DNA of 36,390 nt from Methanobacteriota archaeon (lineage in GTDB: Archaea; Thermoplasmatota; Poseidoniia; MGIII; CG-Epi1), in contig PBGF01000015.1 in assembly GCA_002718915.1 (NCBI GenBank), forward strand, positions 15,153 through 51,542, written 5' to 3'. Shown here piece after piece: positions 8,023-16,031 of the stretch; the first letter of the stretch is position 1, and the number at the start of each line of letters is the position of its first letter. The notes under the pieces are model-generated. The model did no database searches. It was not told the origin of the DNA and worked only from the letters and a program-made list of their open reading frames with translations. Position numbers and translations under genes: made by a program.

Positions 8023-9749
8023 TGGACGTTATAGATCTTATTAAAAAAGGCGAATCCTTTTATGAAAAAGGTGATTCATCATCAGCGAAAGAAAAATTTT
8101 TGCAAGCAGCTTCACTTGCACCAGAAGATCCACAGATTTACAATAGATTAGGTATGCTTGAAATGTCTAGATCATCACCAGAAGCGGCTAAAGAATTTTA
8201 TGAAAAAGCATGCACTTTAGCTCCAGAAGTTGCCAGATATCATATGCGTTTAGGAGATTCTTTACAAAGATTATCAAGATATGAGGAAGCAATAGGTGCT
8301 TATGCAACATCTTTGGATTTGGAACCAAGGAATGCTCCAGCGTGGAATAACAGAGGCTTTGCAAATTTCAATATTAATCGTTGGAATGAAGCTTTGAGAT
8401 GCTATGATGAATCAATGAAGTCTGATCCAACATATGCTGTAGCCTGGTACAATTATGGTTACACACTTCAATTGTCAGGAAGATTAAATGATTCAAAGGA
8501 TTATTATCAAAGGGCCGTTGAGTTAGATCCAAATGATAAAATCGCATGGAATAATCTAGCTAATGTTCATTATAATCAAGGCCTTTATGAAAGAAGTATT
8601 GAGCTCTACAAAGAATCACTAAAATTGGATGAAGAATATGTAATCGCAGTCAATAATATAGGAAATGCCTTAGATCACTTGCATAGATATGAGGAATCAA
8701 TATATTATCATGAAAAGGCAATAGAATTGGATTCAACATTTCATTATGCATGGATGGCAAAGGGACGTGCCCTCACACGCCTTAATCGTCCCGAAGAGGG
8801 TTTAGAATTCATTGAAACTTCAATAGAATTGGAATCTGGAGATCCAGATTATCATGAAGCACTAGGTCGTTGCTTTCAAGAGTTGAAATTATATGATAAG
8901 GCGAGACAAATAATCAATCTAGGTTTATCTGTAGATGGGCAACATGTGCCATGTTGGGTTGCCTTAGGAGACATAAATATGGAAATAGGAAATACTTTGC
9001 AAGCGATGCAATGCTTTGATGAGGCCGTCAGGGCTCAGGATGTATTGTCTCGTAATAGGATGAGAGATTTGGATTGGATTGAGAAAGGTCGTATTTTGCA
9101 GAATGCAGGAGTAGTCCACGAAGGCTTTCGTCAATACATTAATGCTATTTCGGTTGCTCCAGGGACAGGCAGACCTTATTTTAGAAATGCACAAGTTTTA
9201 ATTGATTTTAATAAATTGACAGAAGCACGAGAATTAATAGACAAAGGTTTAGAGATAGATCCCAATTCGATTACAGGTCAAATTTTGTTATTAAAAACAT
9301 TGTCAGGTGATGAAATTAAAAACAGAATAAATGATTTTTTGATATTTAAGGACAATTTTTCCACAGCTCAGCAAATTATAGCTAATAAGCTGATGCCAAT
9401 TGATCCAGAATTAGGTTTAGATTTTCTTGATTTTAATAATCCAAAACATTTCTTTTTAATAAGTCAATGTTTTTTTGAATTAGGAAAGTTTTCAGACTCT
9501 TTAATATTTGCAAATAAATTTATTAATTTTAAACCTAGAGAGATTAAAGGATTCTTAAACGCAGGTTCAATATCAATTGAAATGGAAAATTTTGATGAAG
9601 CTAGCAACTTTTTTGATATGGCCTTAGGTATTGATAATCTATCAGCTGAAGCAATATATGGGAAAGGTTTAGTTTTAAAAAGGAAAGGTGAAAAATATGA
9701 TGATTATCAACTCATACTTTCACAGATAGATAAAGAATTAGTTATTTAG
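8022..9749 (+). CDS. TPR-repeat protein, larger partner
   Basis: A 575-aa soluble TPR protein with about fifteen repeats. The canonical ones lie in the first 300 residues ('AWNNRGFANFNINRWNEAL', 'AWNNLANVHYNQGLYERSI', 'AWMAKGRALTRLNRPEEGL') and are more degenerate toward the C-terminus. The W-N-N/Y-N-x-G signature resembles the superhelical TPR arrays of OGT-like and archaeal MGII proteins, but no glycosyltransferase domain is attached. It is translationally coupled to the preceding TPR gene. It ends convergently, overlapping the GT4 gene by 8 nt. A role as a scaffold is inferred only from the repeat type. Confidence 0.8.
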   Translation: MDVIDLIKKGESFYEKGDSSSAKEKFLQAASLAPEDPQIYNRLGMLEMSRSSPEAAKEFYEKACTLAPEVARYHMRLGDSLQRLSRYEEAIGAYATSLDLEPRNAPAWNNRGFANFNINRWNEALRCYDESMKSDPTYAVAWYNYGYTLQLSGRLNDSKDYYQRAVELDPNDKIAWNNLANVHYNQGLYERSIELYKESLKLDEEYVIAVNNIGNALDHLHRYEESIYYHEKAIELDSTFHYAWMAKGRALTRLNRPEEGLEFIETSIELESGDPDYHEALGRCFQELKLYDKARQIINLGLSVDGQHVPCWVALGDINMEIGNTLQAMQCFDEAVRAQDVLSRNRMRDLDWIEKGRILQNAGVVHEGFRQYINAISVAPGTGRPYFRNAQVLIDFNKLTEARELIDKGLEIDPNSITGQILLLKTLSGDEIKNRINDFLIFKDNFSTAQQIIANKLMPIDPELGLDFLDFNNPKHFFLISQCFFELGKFSDSLIFANKFINFKPREIKGFLNAGSISIEMENFDEASNFFDMALGIDNLSAEAIYGKGLVLKRKGEKYDDYQLILSQIDKELVI

Positions 9750-10863
9750 TTAAAATTTCAGTGAATACATTTTCTACATCTTTAGAAACTTTTTCCCAAG
9801 AAAATAATTCTTCAACTCTCTTTCTTCCTCTATTTCCCATTTCGCGAGCCATTTCCGGTGCATTCCAAATTTTTTCGAGAGCTTCTGTAATTGCAGATGG
9901 ATCCAATGGTTCTACGATATATCCTTCCTTCTCAGAGATAACGTCTCTAACGCCAGGTATATCGCTTAAGATAAGTGGCTTTCCAGAAGCCATCCCTTCA
10001 AGTCCAACAATTCCAAAGGCTTCTAATCTTGATGTTGATGGTAAAATAACTACATCTGTAGCTGCATAATATGCTGGCAACCAATAATCATCAACAGGAC
10101 CAACAAATATAACTCTCTCATTTAAATCTAGTTTTTTTACCAAATTTTCTAACCATTTTTTGTAAGGTCCATCTCCGACAATCAGTAATTTTCCTTTTTC
10201 GATATAATTTAAACTTCGTATTAAAATTCCAATGCCCTTGTGTGGTACAAGTCTTCCAACAAAAAGTGCCAAAGGTTCATCATCAGTAGAATATTTATCT
10301 TTGATAATTTTACCATCATTATCAGGCTTAAATCGATTTATGTCTACAGCATTAGGAATAACTGTGACATCAATATCCCATAAAGTACGAGAGGTAGTAG
10401 CATAACTTTCAGTTGTTGAAATAACTCTGTCAGCTACTCGTAAAGGGTAATTCCCTAGATAATTTTGATAAATATTTACAGCAGTATTTCCAAAAAATCC
10501 CCTTAATTCTAAATCACAGTGGTGAGTTACAACAAAAGGTTTACCAGCTTCTTTAGCTCCTTTTGCAGCAAATCTTTCAGTAAATGGAGGAGGTGAATGC
10601 ACATGTACTATATCTGCATGTGTCCTTCGGACAAATTCCTTTATTGAAGTTACAATAGGAGTATTGTACATGTTTATCCACTGAGGTAAACGAGTTATTT
10701 TTATTCCATTAAGATTTTCAGTTTCAGGCATTCGGCTATATCTTGATGTGACAACTTCCACTTCATGACCTAATTTTATTAAATTCTCAGAGAGTCCTAG
10801 TACATGTGATTCTACACCTCCAAAATGTGGAAAGAAATATGGAGTTACTTGAAGAATGTGCAT
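9742..10863 (-). CDS. Glycosyltransferase, GT4 family (GT-B fold)
   Basis: A 373-aa GT4-type retaining glycosyltransferase that should move a sugar from a nucleotide donor to a lipid-linked or other acceptor on the cytoplasmic face of the membrane. The N-terminal acceptor domain begins with 'ILQVTPYFFPHFGGVESHV' and contains 'IVHVHSPPPF'. The donor domain has 'LFVGRLVPHKGIGILIRSL', 'LLIVGDGPYK' and the E-x7-E motif region 'EAFGIVGLEGMASGKPLI'. There is no membrane span. The gene is the last of the minus-strand run; its ATG overlaps the stop of the nucleotidyltransferase gene (TAATG). The coupling suggests that both work on the same surface glycan. Confidence 0.85.
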   Translation of the reverse strand: MHILQVTPYFFPHFGGVESHVLGLSENLIKLGHEVEVVTSRYSRMPETENLNGIKITRLPQWINMYNTPIVTSIKEFVRRTHADIVHVHSPPPFTERFAAKGAKEAGKPFVVTHHCDLELRGFFGNTAVNIYQNYLGNYPLRVADRVISTTESYATTSRTLWDIDVTVIPNAVDINRFKPDNDGKIIKDKYSTDDEPLALFVGRLVPHKGIGILIRSLNYIEKGKLLIVGDGPYKKWLENLVKKLDLNERVIFVGPVDDYWLPAYYAATDVVILPSTSRLEAFGIVGLEGMASGKPLILSDIPGVRDVISEKEGYIVEPLDPSAITEALEKIWNAPEMAREMGNRGRKRVEELFSWEKVSKDVENVFTEILTK

Positions 10864-12071
10864 TATATTATCAAACTTTTTGATTCATAGGTCCCAGATA
10901 CGAGAGCATGAGGTCCAATATTAGTATCATTTCCAATAATTGTTCCTGAGTTAATCGATGCATTTATTCCAGTTGAAACGTTATCTCCCATAATAACTCC
11001 CAATTTTCTTCTGCCGGTGTTAATAATTTTGCCTTTGTGAGTAACTTTTATTTCTTTTTTGTCTAATCTTAAATTTGCTATCTTAGTACCAGATCCTAAA
11101 TTACATTTTTTCCCAATAATAGAATCACCTACATAATTATGATGTGGGGCTTTTGAACCTTCTAAAAATATTGAATTCTTAATTTCACTAGCAGCACCTA
11201 TTTTATTATCTCCACACAAAATAGTTCCCTTTCTAAGATAAGCATTTGGTCCAATAATACAATTATCTCCAATCCAAAGAGGCCCCTCAATATATGTCCC
11301 AGATTTTATTATTGAATTTTTTCCTAAATGAATATCTCCATTTATATTGACATTATCTTCTATATGGCCCTTAATCTCTTTTTTAATTAAATCAATACAT
11401 TTCTCGTTAGCAGTTAACAAGTCCCAGGGAGAACCGATATCTTTCCAAAAACCTAAATAGTTTATAGTATAAATTTTATTTAATACAAGAGCATCAGTTA
11501 ACTCTAATTCACCTCTGATAGATTTTTTAATAGACTTTAAAGACTTAAATATTTTCTTGTTGAATAAATATGTTCCAGCATTTATAGACGATTTACCGTT
11601 AAATCCTTTTTCTATAATGTTAGTCAGTACGCCATTTTCACTTTTTACAACTCCAAAATTACTTCCATCATCGACAGTAGTTACCATCATGGCCATTTCA
11701 TCATTTTTTTTAGCCAATAAGTCAAGATTTTTTTCATCAATTAAAGTATCGCCGTTTAAGCAGAAAAAAGAATTATTAATGTGTTTTTCAGCCAATGATA
11801 CCGCATGCCCAGTACCTTTTTGTTCACTTTGAACTATGTAATTAATTTCGACTTCATAATTTTTTCCATTGCCGATTAAATCAGAGATCTCTTTCATTCG
11901 ATGTCCAATTAATATGTTGATTCTTTTAACTCCTACTTTTTTTAATGCTATAATTTGTTGTTCAATAATAGATTTTCCACACAATGGTAACAAAGGTTTA
12001 GGAATATTTTCAGTTAATGGCCACATTCTAGTGCCTTTTCCAGCAGCTAAAATTAGAGCTTCAGTAATCAT
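10863..12071 (-). CDS. Sugar-1-phosphate nucleotidylyltransferase with left-handed beta-helix domain
   Basis: A 402-aa protein with an N-terminal nucleotidyltransferase domain that makes NDP-sugars. It carries the signature 'LILAAGKGTRMWPLTENIPK' near residue 6, the metal-site region 'FFCLNGDTLID', and 'FWKDIGSPWDLLTANEKCI' as in the Glc-1-P thymidylyltransferase/GlmU-like archaeal family. From about residue 240, hexapeptide repeats ('GDIHLGKNSIIKSGTYI', 'GDNVSTGINASINSGTIIG') form a left-handed beta helix, often an acetyltransferase. It may be the bifunctional UDP-GlcNAc-forming type known from archaea, but the sugar is not certain. The gene is translationally coupled on both sides: 4 nt with gatE and 1 nt with GT4. 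Confidence 0.82.
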   Translation of the reverse strand: MITEALILAAGKGTRMWPLTENIPKPLLPLCGKSIIEQQIIALKKVGVKRINILIGHRMKEISDLIGNGKNYEVEINYIVQSEQKGTGHAVSLAEKHINNSFFCLNGDTLIDEKNLDLLAKKNDEMAMMVTTVDDGSNFGVVKSENGVLTNIIEKGFNGKSSINAGTYLFNKKIFKSLKSIKKSIRGELELTDALVLNKIYTINYLGFWKDIGSPWDLLTANEKCIDLIKKEIKGHIEDNVNINGDIHLGKNSIIKSGTYIEGPLWIGDNCIIGPNAYLRKGTILCGDNKIGAASEIKNSIFLEGSKAPHHNYVGDSIIGKKCNLGSGTKIANLRLDKKEIKVTHKGKIINTGRRKLGVIMGDNVSTGINASINSGTIIGNDTNIGPHALVSGTYESKSLII

Positions 12072-13786
12072 ACAATCTCCTTAATTTTTTCTATTAATAG
12101 TTTGTTTATAGCTCCGCCGTCCATTTTCCCTCTATATTCAGACATTACAGGACCCATTAAAGCACCAACAGCTCCTATTCCTCTTTCTTTTATGAATGTT
12201 TCTTTTTCTTTTACTAACTTGTTGATAAATTCTCTAACGTCATTTTCTATGTTTTCATTGTTTATTTCGATGTCTTCATTATTGCTTGATTGAACAAGAG
12301 CATTAGGTATTCCCTCTTTTACAATATTTCCTTTTTTGAACAGGCCTAAAACTTTTTCAATATCATATTTACTAATATTTTTACCTTCCTCTTTTAATTG
12401 AGGAAGTGTATGTAGTAACATACGCGATATTAATTTTGGCGTATCATATTTTTTGTTTAAAATATTAAAGAGCTTGTCCAAATTACTATTAACTAACTGT
12501 TTCGATTCTTCATCATTTAGTGGTAAGTCATCCTCTCTTTCATCCAAAGTTTTAGGCTTAAAGATTTTTATATTATTAATTTTTAATGGAGAAATATCAG
12601 TTTCAGGATACATTCTTGATGCACCAGGCATTGGCCTTAGATATCTAGTAAAATTATCCGGAGTAACTTTTCTCACTTCTTTGGGCACGCCTACTGTTTT
12701 CACTCTTTTAATTATAATCTCCATAGCATTTCGGACTTTACTTTCACTTCCAAAGATTAATATAAATGCATCATTTTTATCACAATTAAGTTTATTCTTA
12801 ATATTATTTGTTTCGCTTCGTGTAATTCCGTAATCTGGAAGTTCATCACTATGCATAATTCCTTTCATTCCAGCTCGTTTTGCATAATCAGATAATTCTC
12901 TTCCCATACGTATGTGTTCTGGGAGTGATTTTTTATTTCCCATAAGCCCATTCCATTTTTCAATTTTTAAAGCAAGAGCAAAATCCTTCTTTTTAGCAAA
13001 ACAATCATTAACAACTATAGTTTCACCAACATTTGCTTTCTCAACATTATTTAGATTAGTTTGTCTTTTAATCTCATTTTCTACTACTTTTGGCATTGAA
13101 GTTAAATCTTGGAATCCTTTCAGTTCAACTCTTTGTCCATTATTTATTGAAACATTAACATCTTGCCTTATTGTACCAAGACCTCTTTTAACATTGCATG
13201 CTCTAAGAAGTCTTCCTATTGCTTTAGCTGCCTTTTGTACATCTTTACTATCATTTAATTGCGGTTTTGTAGTAATTTCCAAGAGAGGTATTCCTAGTCT
13301 ATCTAACAAATACTCATGATTTTCTTCACCATGCCTGCAAGAATCTTCTTCAAGGCATAATTGATCTAATTCAAGTATTTTTCCATCGTATTTAATTTCC
13401 CCTCCTGTTGCAATAAGTCCTGTTCGCTGAAATCCGCTAGTATTAGATCCGTCAACAACAACTTTTCTCATAAAATGCATTTCTTCTACAACTTTTGCAT
13501 CAACCAGTTTTGCAAATTGTAAGGCAATTTTTACCGCCTCCTCATTCGGTCCACGCGGTGGCTCTTCATCAGTATAAACAAGACAATTACAACTTTTATT
13601 GTAATAAGTAAATAGTTTAATTTGTTCGGTTTTTGCAGCAATGTCAACGTCACCTAATTCACTTGATGTAGCATGAAGTTTTCTTTTGAATTGTAAATCT
13701 TTTCCGCTTTCATTAGAATCACAATTGCAAAATAATTTTCCACTATTCAACTGTTGGTGAATTTCTAAACCTGCTTTTAGTGTCAC
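12068..13786 (-). CDS. gatE: Glu-tRNA(Gln) amidotransferase subunit E
   Basis: A 572-aa archaeal GatE, which with GatD converts Glu-tRNA(Gln) to Gln-tRNA(Gln). It shows the GatB/GatE kinase core with 'GLEIHQQL', 'LHATSSELGDVDIAAKTE', 'LVYTDEEPPRGPNEEA' and 'GSNTSGFQRTGLIATGG', and paired cysteines ('LFCNCD', 'SCNCLVYTDEEPP') of the zinc region. An AspRS-like GAD insertion lies at about residues 320-405 ('RYLRPMPGASRMYPETDI'). A YqeY-like tail ends the protein ('GAVGALMGPVMSEYRGKMDG'). It is slightly short for the family. The start is GTG, with a TATA-like box 26 nt upstream inside the end of the preceding gene. GatD is not in the window. Confidence 0.92.
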   Translation of the reverse strand: MTLKAGLEIHQQLNSGKLFCNCDSNESGKDLQFKRKLHATSSELGDVDIAAKTEQIKLFTYYNKSCNCLVYTDEEPPRGPNEEAVKIALQFAKLVDAKVVEEMHFMRKVVVDGSNTSGFQRTGLIATGGEIKYDGKILELDQLCLEEDSCRHGEENHEYLLDRLGIPLLEITTKPQLNDSKDVQKAAKAIGRLLRACNVKRGLGTIRQDVNVSINNGQRVELKGFQDLTSMPKVVENEIKRQTNLNNVEKANVGETIVVNDCFAKKKDFALALKIEKWNGLMGNKKSLPEHIRMGRELSDYAKRAGMKGIMHSDELPDYGITRSETNNIKNKLNCDKNDAFILIFGSESKVRNAMEIIIKRVKTVGVPKEVRKVTPDNFTRYLRPMPGASRMYPETDISPLKINNIKIFKPKTLDEREDDLPLNDEESKQLVNSNLDKLFNILNKKYDTPKLISRMLLHTLPQLKEEGKNISKYDIEKVLGLFKKGNIVKEGIPNALVQSSNNEDIEINNENIENDVREFINKLVKEKETFIKERGIGAVGALMGPVMSEYRGKMDGGAINKLLIEKIKEIV

Positions 13787-13803
13787 TTTCTTAATTTAAA
13801 TCT

Positions 13804-14700
13804 CTACTTTTTAAAATGACCGGTGAAATTTTTCTTGATCTTTGGTAGTAGTATTAACGCAATAATTCCTAGTAAAGGTCCAATTATCAAAAAGCCCATA
13901 GCCATTATTGAAAAAAAGGCCCCAATTTGGGCATTTTTATATGATTGTAAAGTGTAAGTTACCCATGACCCCCATATACCTATCAGTGAAAATAATAAAA
14001 TTAGAGGGGGGCACCAGTTTAACATCTTAAGATAAGTATTTTCTTCTTGAGATATGCTTCCATCGCCTTTTTCTAATAAAAATGTAAAACGATTTACACC
14101 TTCAAGGCCTGCACTATAATCAATCAAACTTAGATCAGGTTCTTGTGGAGGAATGTATAGATTCATAATTGAGGTTTTATGTTCCTCAGCATTAATTTTA
14201 ATGTTATATTTTCCTGGTTTCAGATATATAATATAGGTTCCATTTCCAGAATATGTTTGATTAACATTCTTTTCATCTACTACAATTTTAGCATAATCTA
14301 TGTAATCTGTTTTATTTTCTATGATAATGTATATTTTTATTTCTTCAGAATCACTAAATTCATCTGGCGCATAATAGAGAGATATTCCTGTCATCAGGCC
14401 CATAACAGAAGCTGTCAATATCATGAATGAAATAGTTTTAACCCAAAATTGGTTTTCTGTTTTTTTCTGTTTTTTCTCTTGAAAGTTATATTTTTTGTAA
14501 TCCGTAGGAACTTTTTTTGAGTGTTTCTTTTCAATATTTTCTTTTGTATTTGTATTGATTACTTTGTTGTCATCTATATCTATTTCTATCATAGCCTTGC
14601 ATTTTCTACATTTTTTTTCAAAATTACCTTGGGTTTCTCCCATTAATGTAATTTTATTTTTTGTTTCACATTTAGGGCAAACAAAGCTTATAGTTGTCAT
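13804..14700 (-). CDS. Zinc-ribbon membrane protein with extracytoplasmic beta domain
   Basis: A 298-aa protein of unknown function. The N-terminus is a zinc ribbon with two CxxC knuckles ('FVCPKCETKN' and 'KKCRKCKAMI'). A lysine-rich linker leads to a membrane helix at about residues 88-110. A beta-rich domain of roughly 100 residues follows ('NGTYIIYLKPGKYNIKINA' is PEGA/CarboxypepD_reg-like), and then three C-terminal helices ending in 'GFLIIGPLLGIIALILLPK'. The same order of parts occurs in the 31569-32774 protein, including a 'GDG' just before the last helices, so the two appear to be paralogs. It starts 2 nt after the stop of the upstream gene, so the two are probably co-transcribed. 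Confidence 0.7.
   Translation of the reverse strand: MTTISFVCPKCETKNKITLMGETQGNFEKKCRKCKAMIEIDIDDNKVINTNTKENIEKKHSKKVPTDYKKYNFQEKKQKKTENQFWVKTISFMILTASVMGLMTGISLYYAPDEFSDSEEIKIYIIIENKTDYIDYAKIVVDEKNVNQTYSGNGTYIIYLKPGKYNIKINAEEHKTSIMNLYIPPQEPDLSLIDYSAGLEGVNRFTFLLEKGDGSISQEENTYLKMLNWCPPLILLFSLIGIWGSWVTYTLQSYKNAQIGAFFSIMAMGFLIIGPLLGIIALILLPKIKKNFTGHFKK
13808..13816 (-). promoter_or_regulatory. TATA-like box for gatE inside upstream coding sequence
   Basis: TTTTTAAAA is centred at 13812, exactly 26 nt from the gatE GTG at 13786. It lies in the last codons (Phe-Lys-Lys) of the upstream membrane protein gene. Confidence 0.5.
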
Positions 14701-14702
14701 TA

Positions 14703-15149
14703 TTAGGCAATTTCAGGACTATTTGAAATAGGTTTAGCATTATTTTTGTTTACACCCATTTTGACTTGAGGCACTTCCATTTTAAATGGAGGTGGCAATC
14801 CTAATTTTCTAGCAATATTTAGAACTTCAAATGAACCTTCTCCTAGAACTCGATTGTAAACTTCACCAGTTATCTTTTCAGGTAATTTATGTTCTTTTTC
14901 CCATTTTTGTTGCGATGACTTGATTATATTTTTATCATCATCTGAATATATCACTTCACAATCTAATTGAACCATTCCTAAAAGCCCATATGAAACAGAA
15001 TATCTTATTTCTACACTTAATTGAGTGTCTGATTTTGTTCTTGATGATAAAATAGTGGTACTATGATTGATCTGTAATTCTTTTTGTCTTGCAGCTTTGC
15101 GATGACTTTTTGCTTCGATAGAAATCAATCTAAATGCAGTAGTAGGCAT
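14703..15149 (-). CDS. Conserved hypothetical protein, possibly SecB-like
   Basis: A 148-aa soluble protein that I do not firmly recognise. The central part alternates in a beta-strand pattern ('DTQLSVEIRYSVSYG', 'MVQLDCEVIYSD'), followed by an amphipathic helix and a proline-rich end ('KLGLPPPFKMEVPQVKMG'). This order of strands, helix and a 'LPPP...P' tail resembles archaeal SecB-like chaperone proteins, but only distantly, and that assignment is a guess. It is the first gene of the minus-strand run that continues through the zinc-ribbon protein, gatE, the nucleotidyltransferase and GT4. Confidence 0.6.
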   Translation of the reverse strand: MPTTAFRLISIEAKSHRKAARQKELQINHSTTILSSRTKSDTQLSVEIRYSVSYGLLGMVQLDCEVIYSDDDKNIIKSSQQKWEKEHKLPEKITGEVYNRVLGEGSFEVLNIARKLGLPPPFKMEVPQVKMGVNKNNAKPISNSPEIA

Positions 15150-15183
15150 GCATGTCTTACGAATGCCCCTTATTGAGAGTATC

Positions 15184-15193
15184 CTTATTATCC
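15184..15193 (+). promoter_or_regulatory. TATA-like box for the lipoprotein operon
   Basis: CTTATTATCC is centred about 25 nt before the ATG at 15213. Confidence 0.35.
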
Positions 15194-15212
15194 CCTTTTT
15201 CTAAAGAAGGTT

Positions 15213-15662
15213 ATGTTTCGTAGTATTGCATTTGTGATAATGTTGGTCACGCTCTCGTTCACCGGCTGTACAGATTCAACACCTAATCGAACAATAGTAA
15301 CTTTTCAAATTGATTCAGATGGTGAGGAGTTTTGGATTTATCTTTATACAATTCCTAGAACTAAAATGGGTAATTTTACAATATCTTCTACGCATGATAA
15401 CGATACAGCGTCTTTGGTTTTTAGCCATCAAAAGAAAATTTTGTTAGATGATATGGTTGAGGATAATGAGGGTTACATCTTTTTTTCTTTTAAAGCAGAT
15501 TTATCTGAAGTTTTTTGGGAATTAAATTGTAAGCTTCGTTTAAGCGAAGTTTCTACAGAAGAAGAAATAATTTTAGAAGCAATTGTTCTAATAGATGATT
15601 CGGAAGAAGAAGAAATAAAAGAATGGAAACTGCCTTATAGTACTCCTCTGAATTATAAATAA
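15213..15662 (+). CDS. Putative lipoprotein
   Basis: A 149-aa protein with a short hydrophobic signal and a lipobox ending at Cys19 ('MLVTLSFTGC'), so it should be exported and lipid-anchored. The rest is a single acidic beta-rich domain of about 125 residues with no recognised family. Its TAA overlaps the ATG of the next gene by one base (TAATG), indicating an operon with the small membrane protein downstream. Function is unknown. Confidence 0.65.
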   Translation: MFRSIAFVIMLVTLSFTGCTDSTPNRTIVTFQIDSDGEEFWIYLYTIPRTKMGNFTISSTHDNDTASLVFSHQKKILLDDMVEDNEGYIFFSFKADLSEVFWELNCKLRLSEVSTEEEIILEAIVLIDDSEEEEIKEWKLPYSTPLNYK

Positions 15663-16000
15663 TGAATATAACCCAAGCACCACTAGCATATCAAGCAACA
15701 GTTGGTATAGTAGTTGCATTTTTACTTTATTTAATTTTATTTTTAACAGGCTATATTCAATTTGATGTAAGTTCGTTATTAACATTTTACGCATTTTCAG
15801 TTTATACTGTGTCTCTAGCGGCAGTTATGGGAGGCATTCTGCTTGGAATGTTTATAGCTACGAGAACACTATCCACTCAAGGCTTCACACCCTTTGAAGT
15901 GTCAATGCTTAGGCTTAAGGACGATATTAACAGTCTTCAAAAAGAAGTTAAAATCATTACAAAATATTTGGAAAAAGAGCAAGAAGAAGATAGTGAGTAA
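15662..16000 (+). CDS. Small two-helix membrane protein with C-terminal coiled coil
   Basis: A 112-aa protein with two membrane helices (about residues 13-34 and 44-67) and a C-terminal heptad-like coiled coil ('LRLKDDINSLQKEVKIITKY') with an acidic end. It is translationally coupled to the upstream lipoprotein gene. No family is recognised. The coiled coil probably faces the cytoplasm and could oligomerise or bind a partner; this is inference. Confidence 0.65.
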   Translation: MNITQAPLAYQATVGIVVAFLLYLILFLTGYIQFDVSSLLTFYAFSVYTVSLAAVMGGILLGMFIATRTLSTQGFTPFEVSMLRLKDDINSLQKEVKIITKYLEKEQEEDSE

Positions 16001-16010
16001 TTATATAAAC
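16001..16010 (+). promoter_or_regulatory. TATA box for the large surface protein
   Basis: TTATATAAAC is a near-ideal archaeal TATA box centred about 26 nt before the ATG at 16032. It fits strong leaderless transcription of an abundant envelope protein. Confidence 0.6.
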
Positions 16011-16031
16011 TTTCTACTTTAATGTCATATT

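Noticed and set aside
12453-13319. Open frames of 126 and 135 codons on the plus strand opposite gatE
   Set aside because: They are hydrophobic shadow frames of a well-conserved gene on the other strand with no motif of their own.
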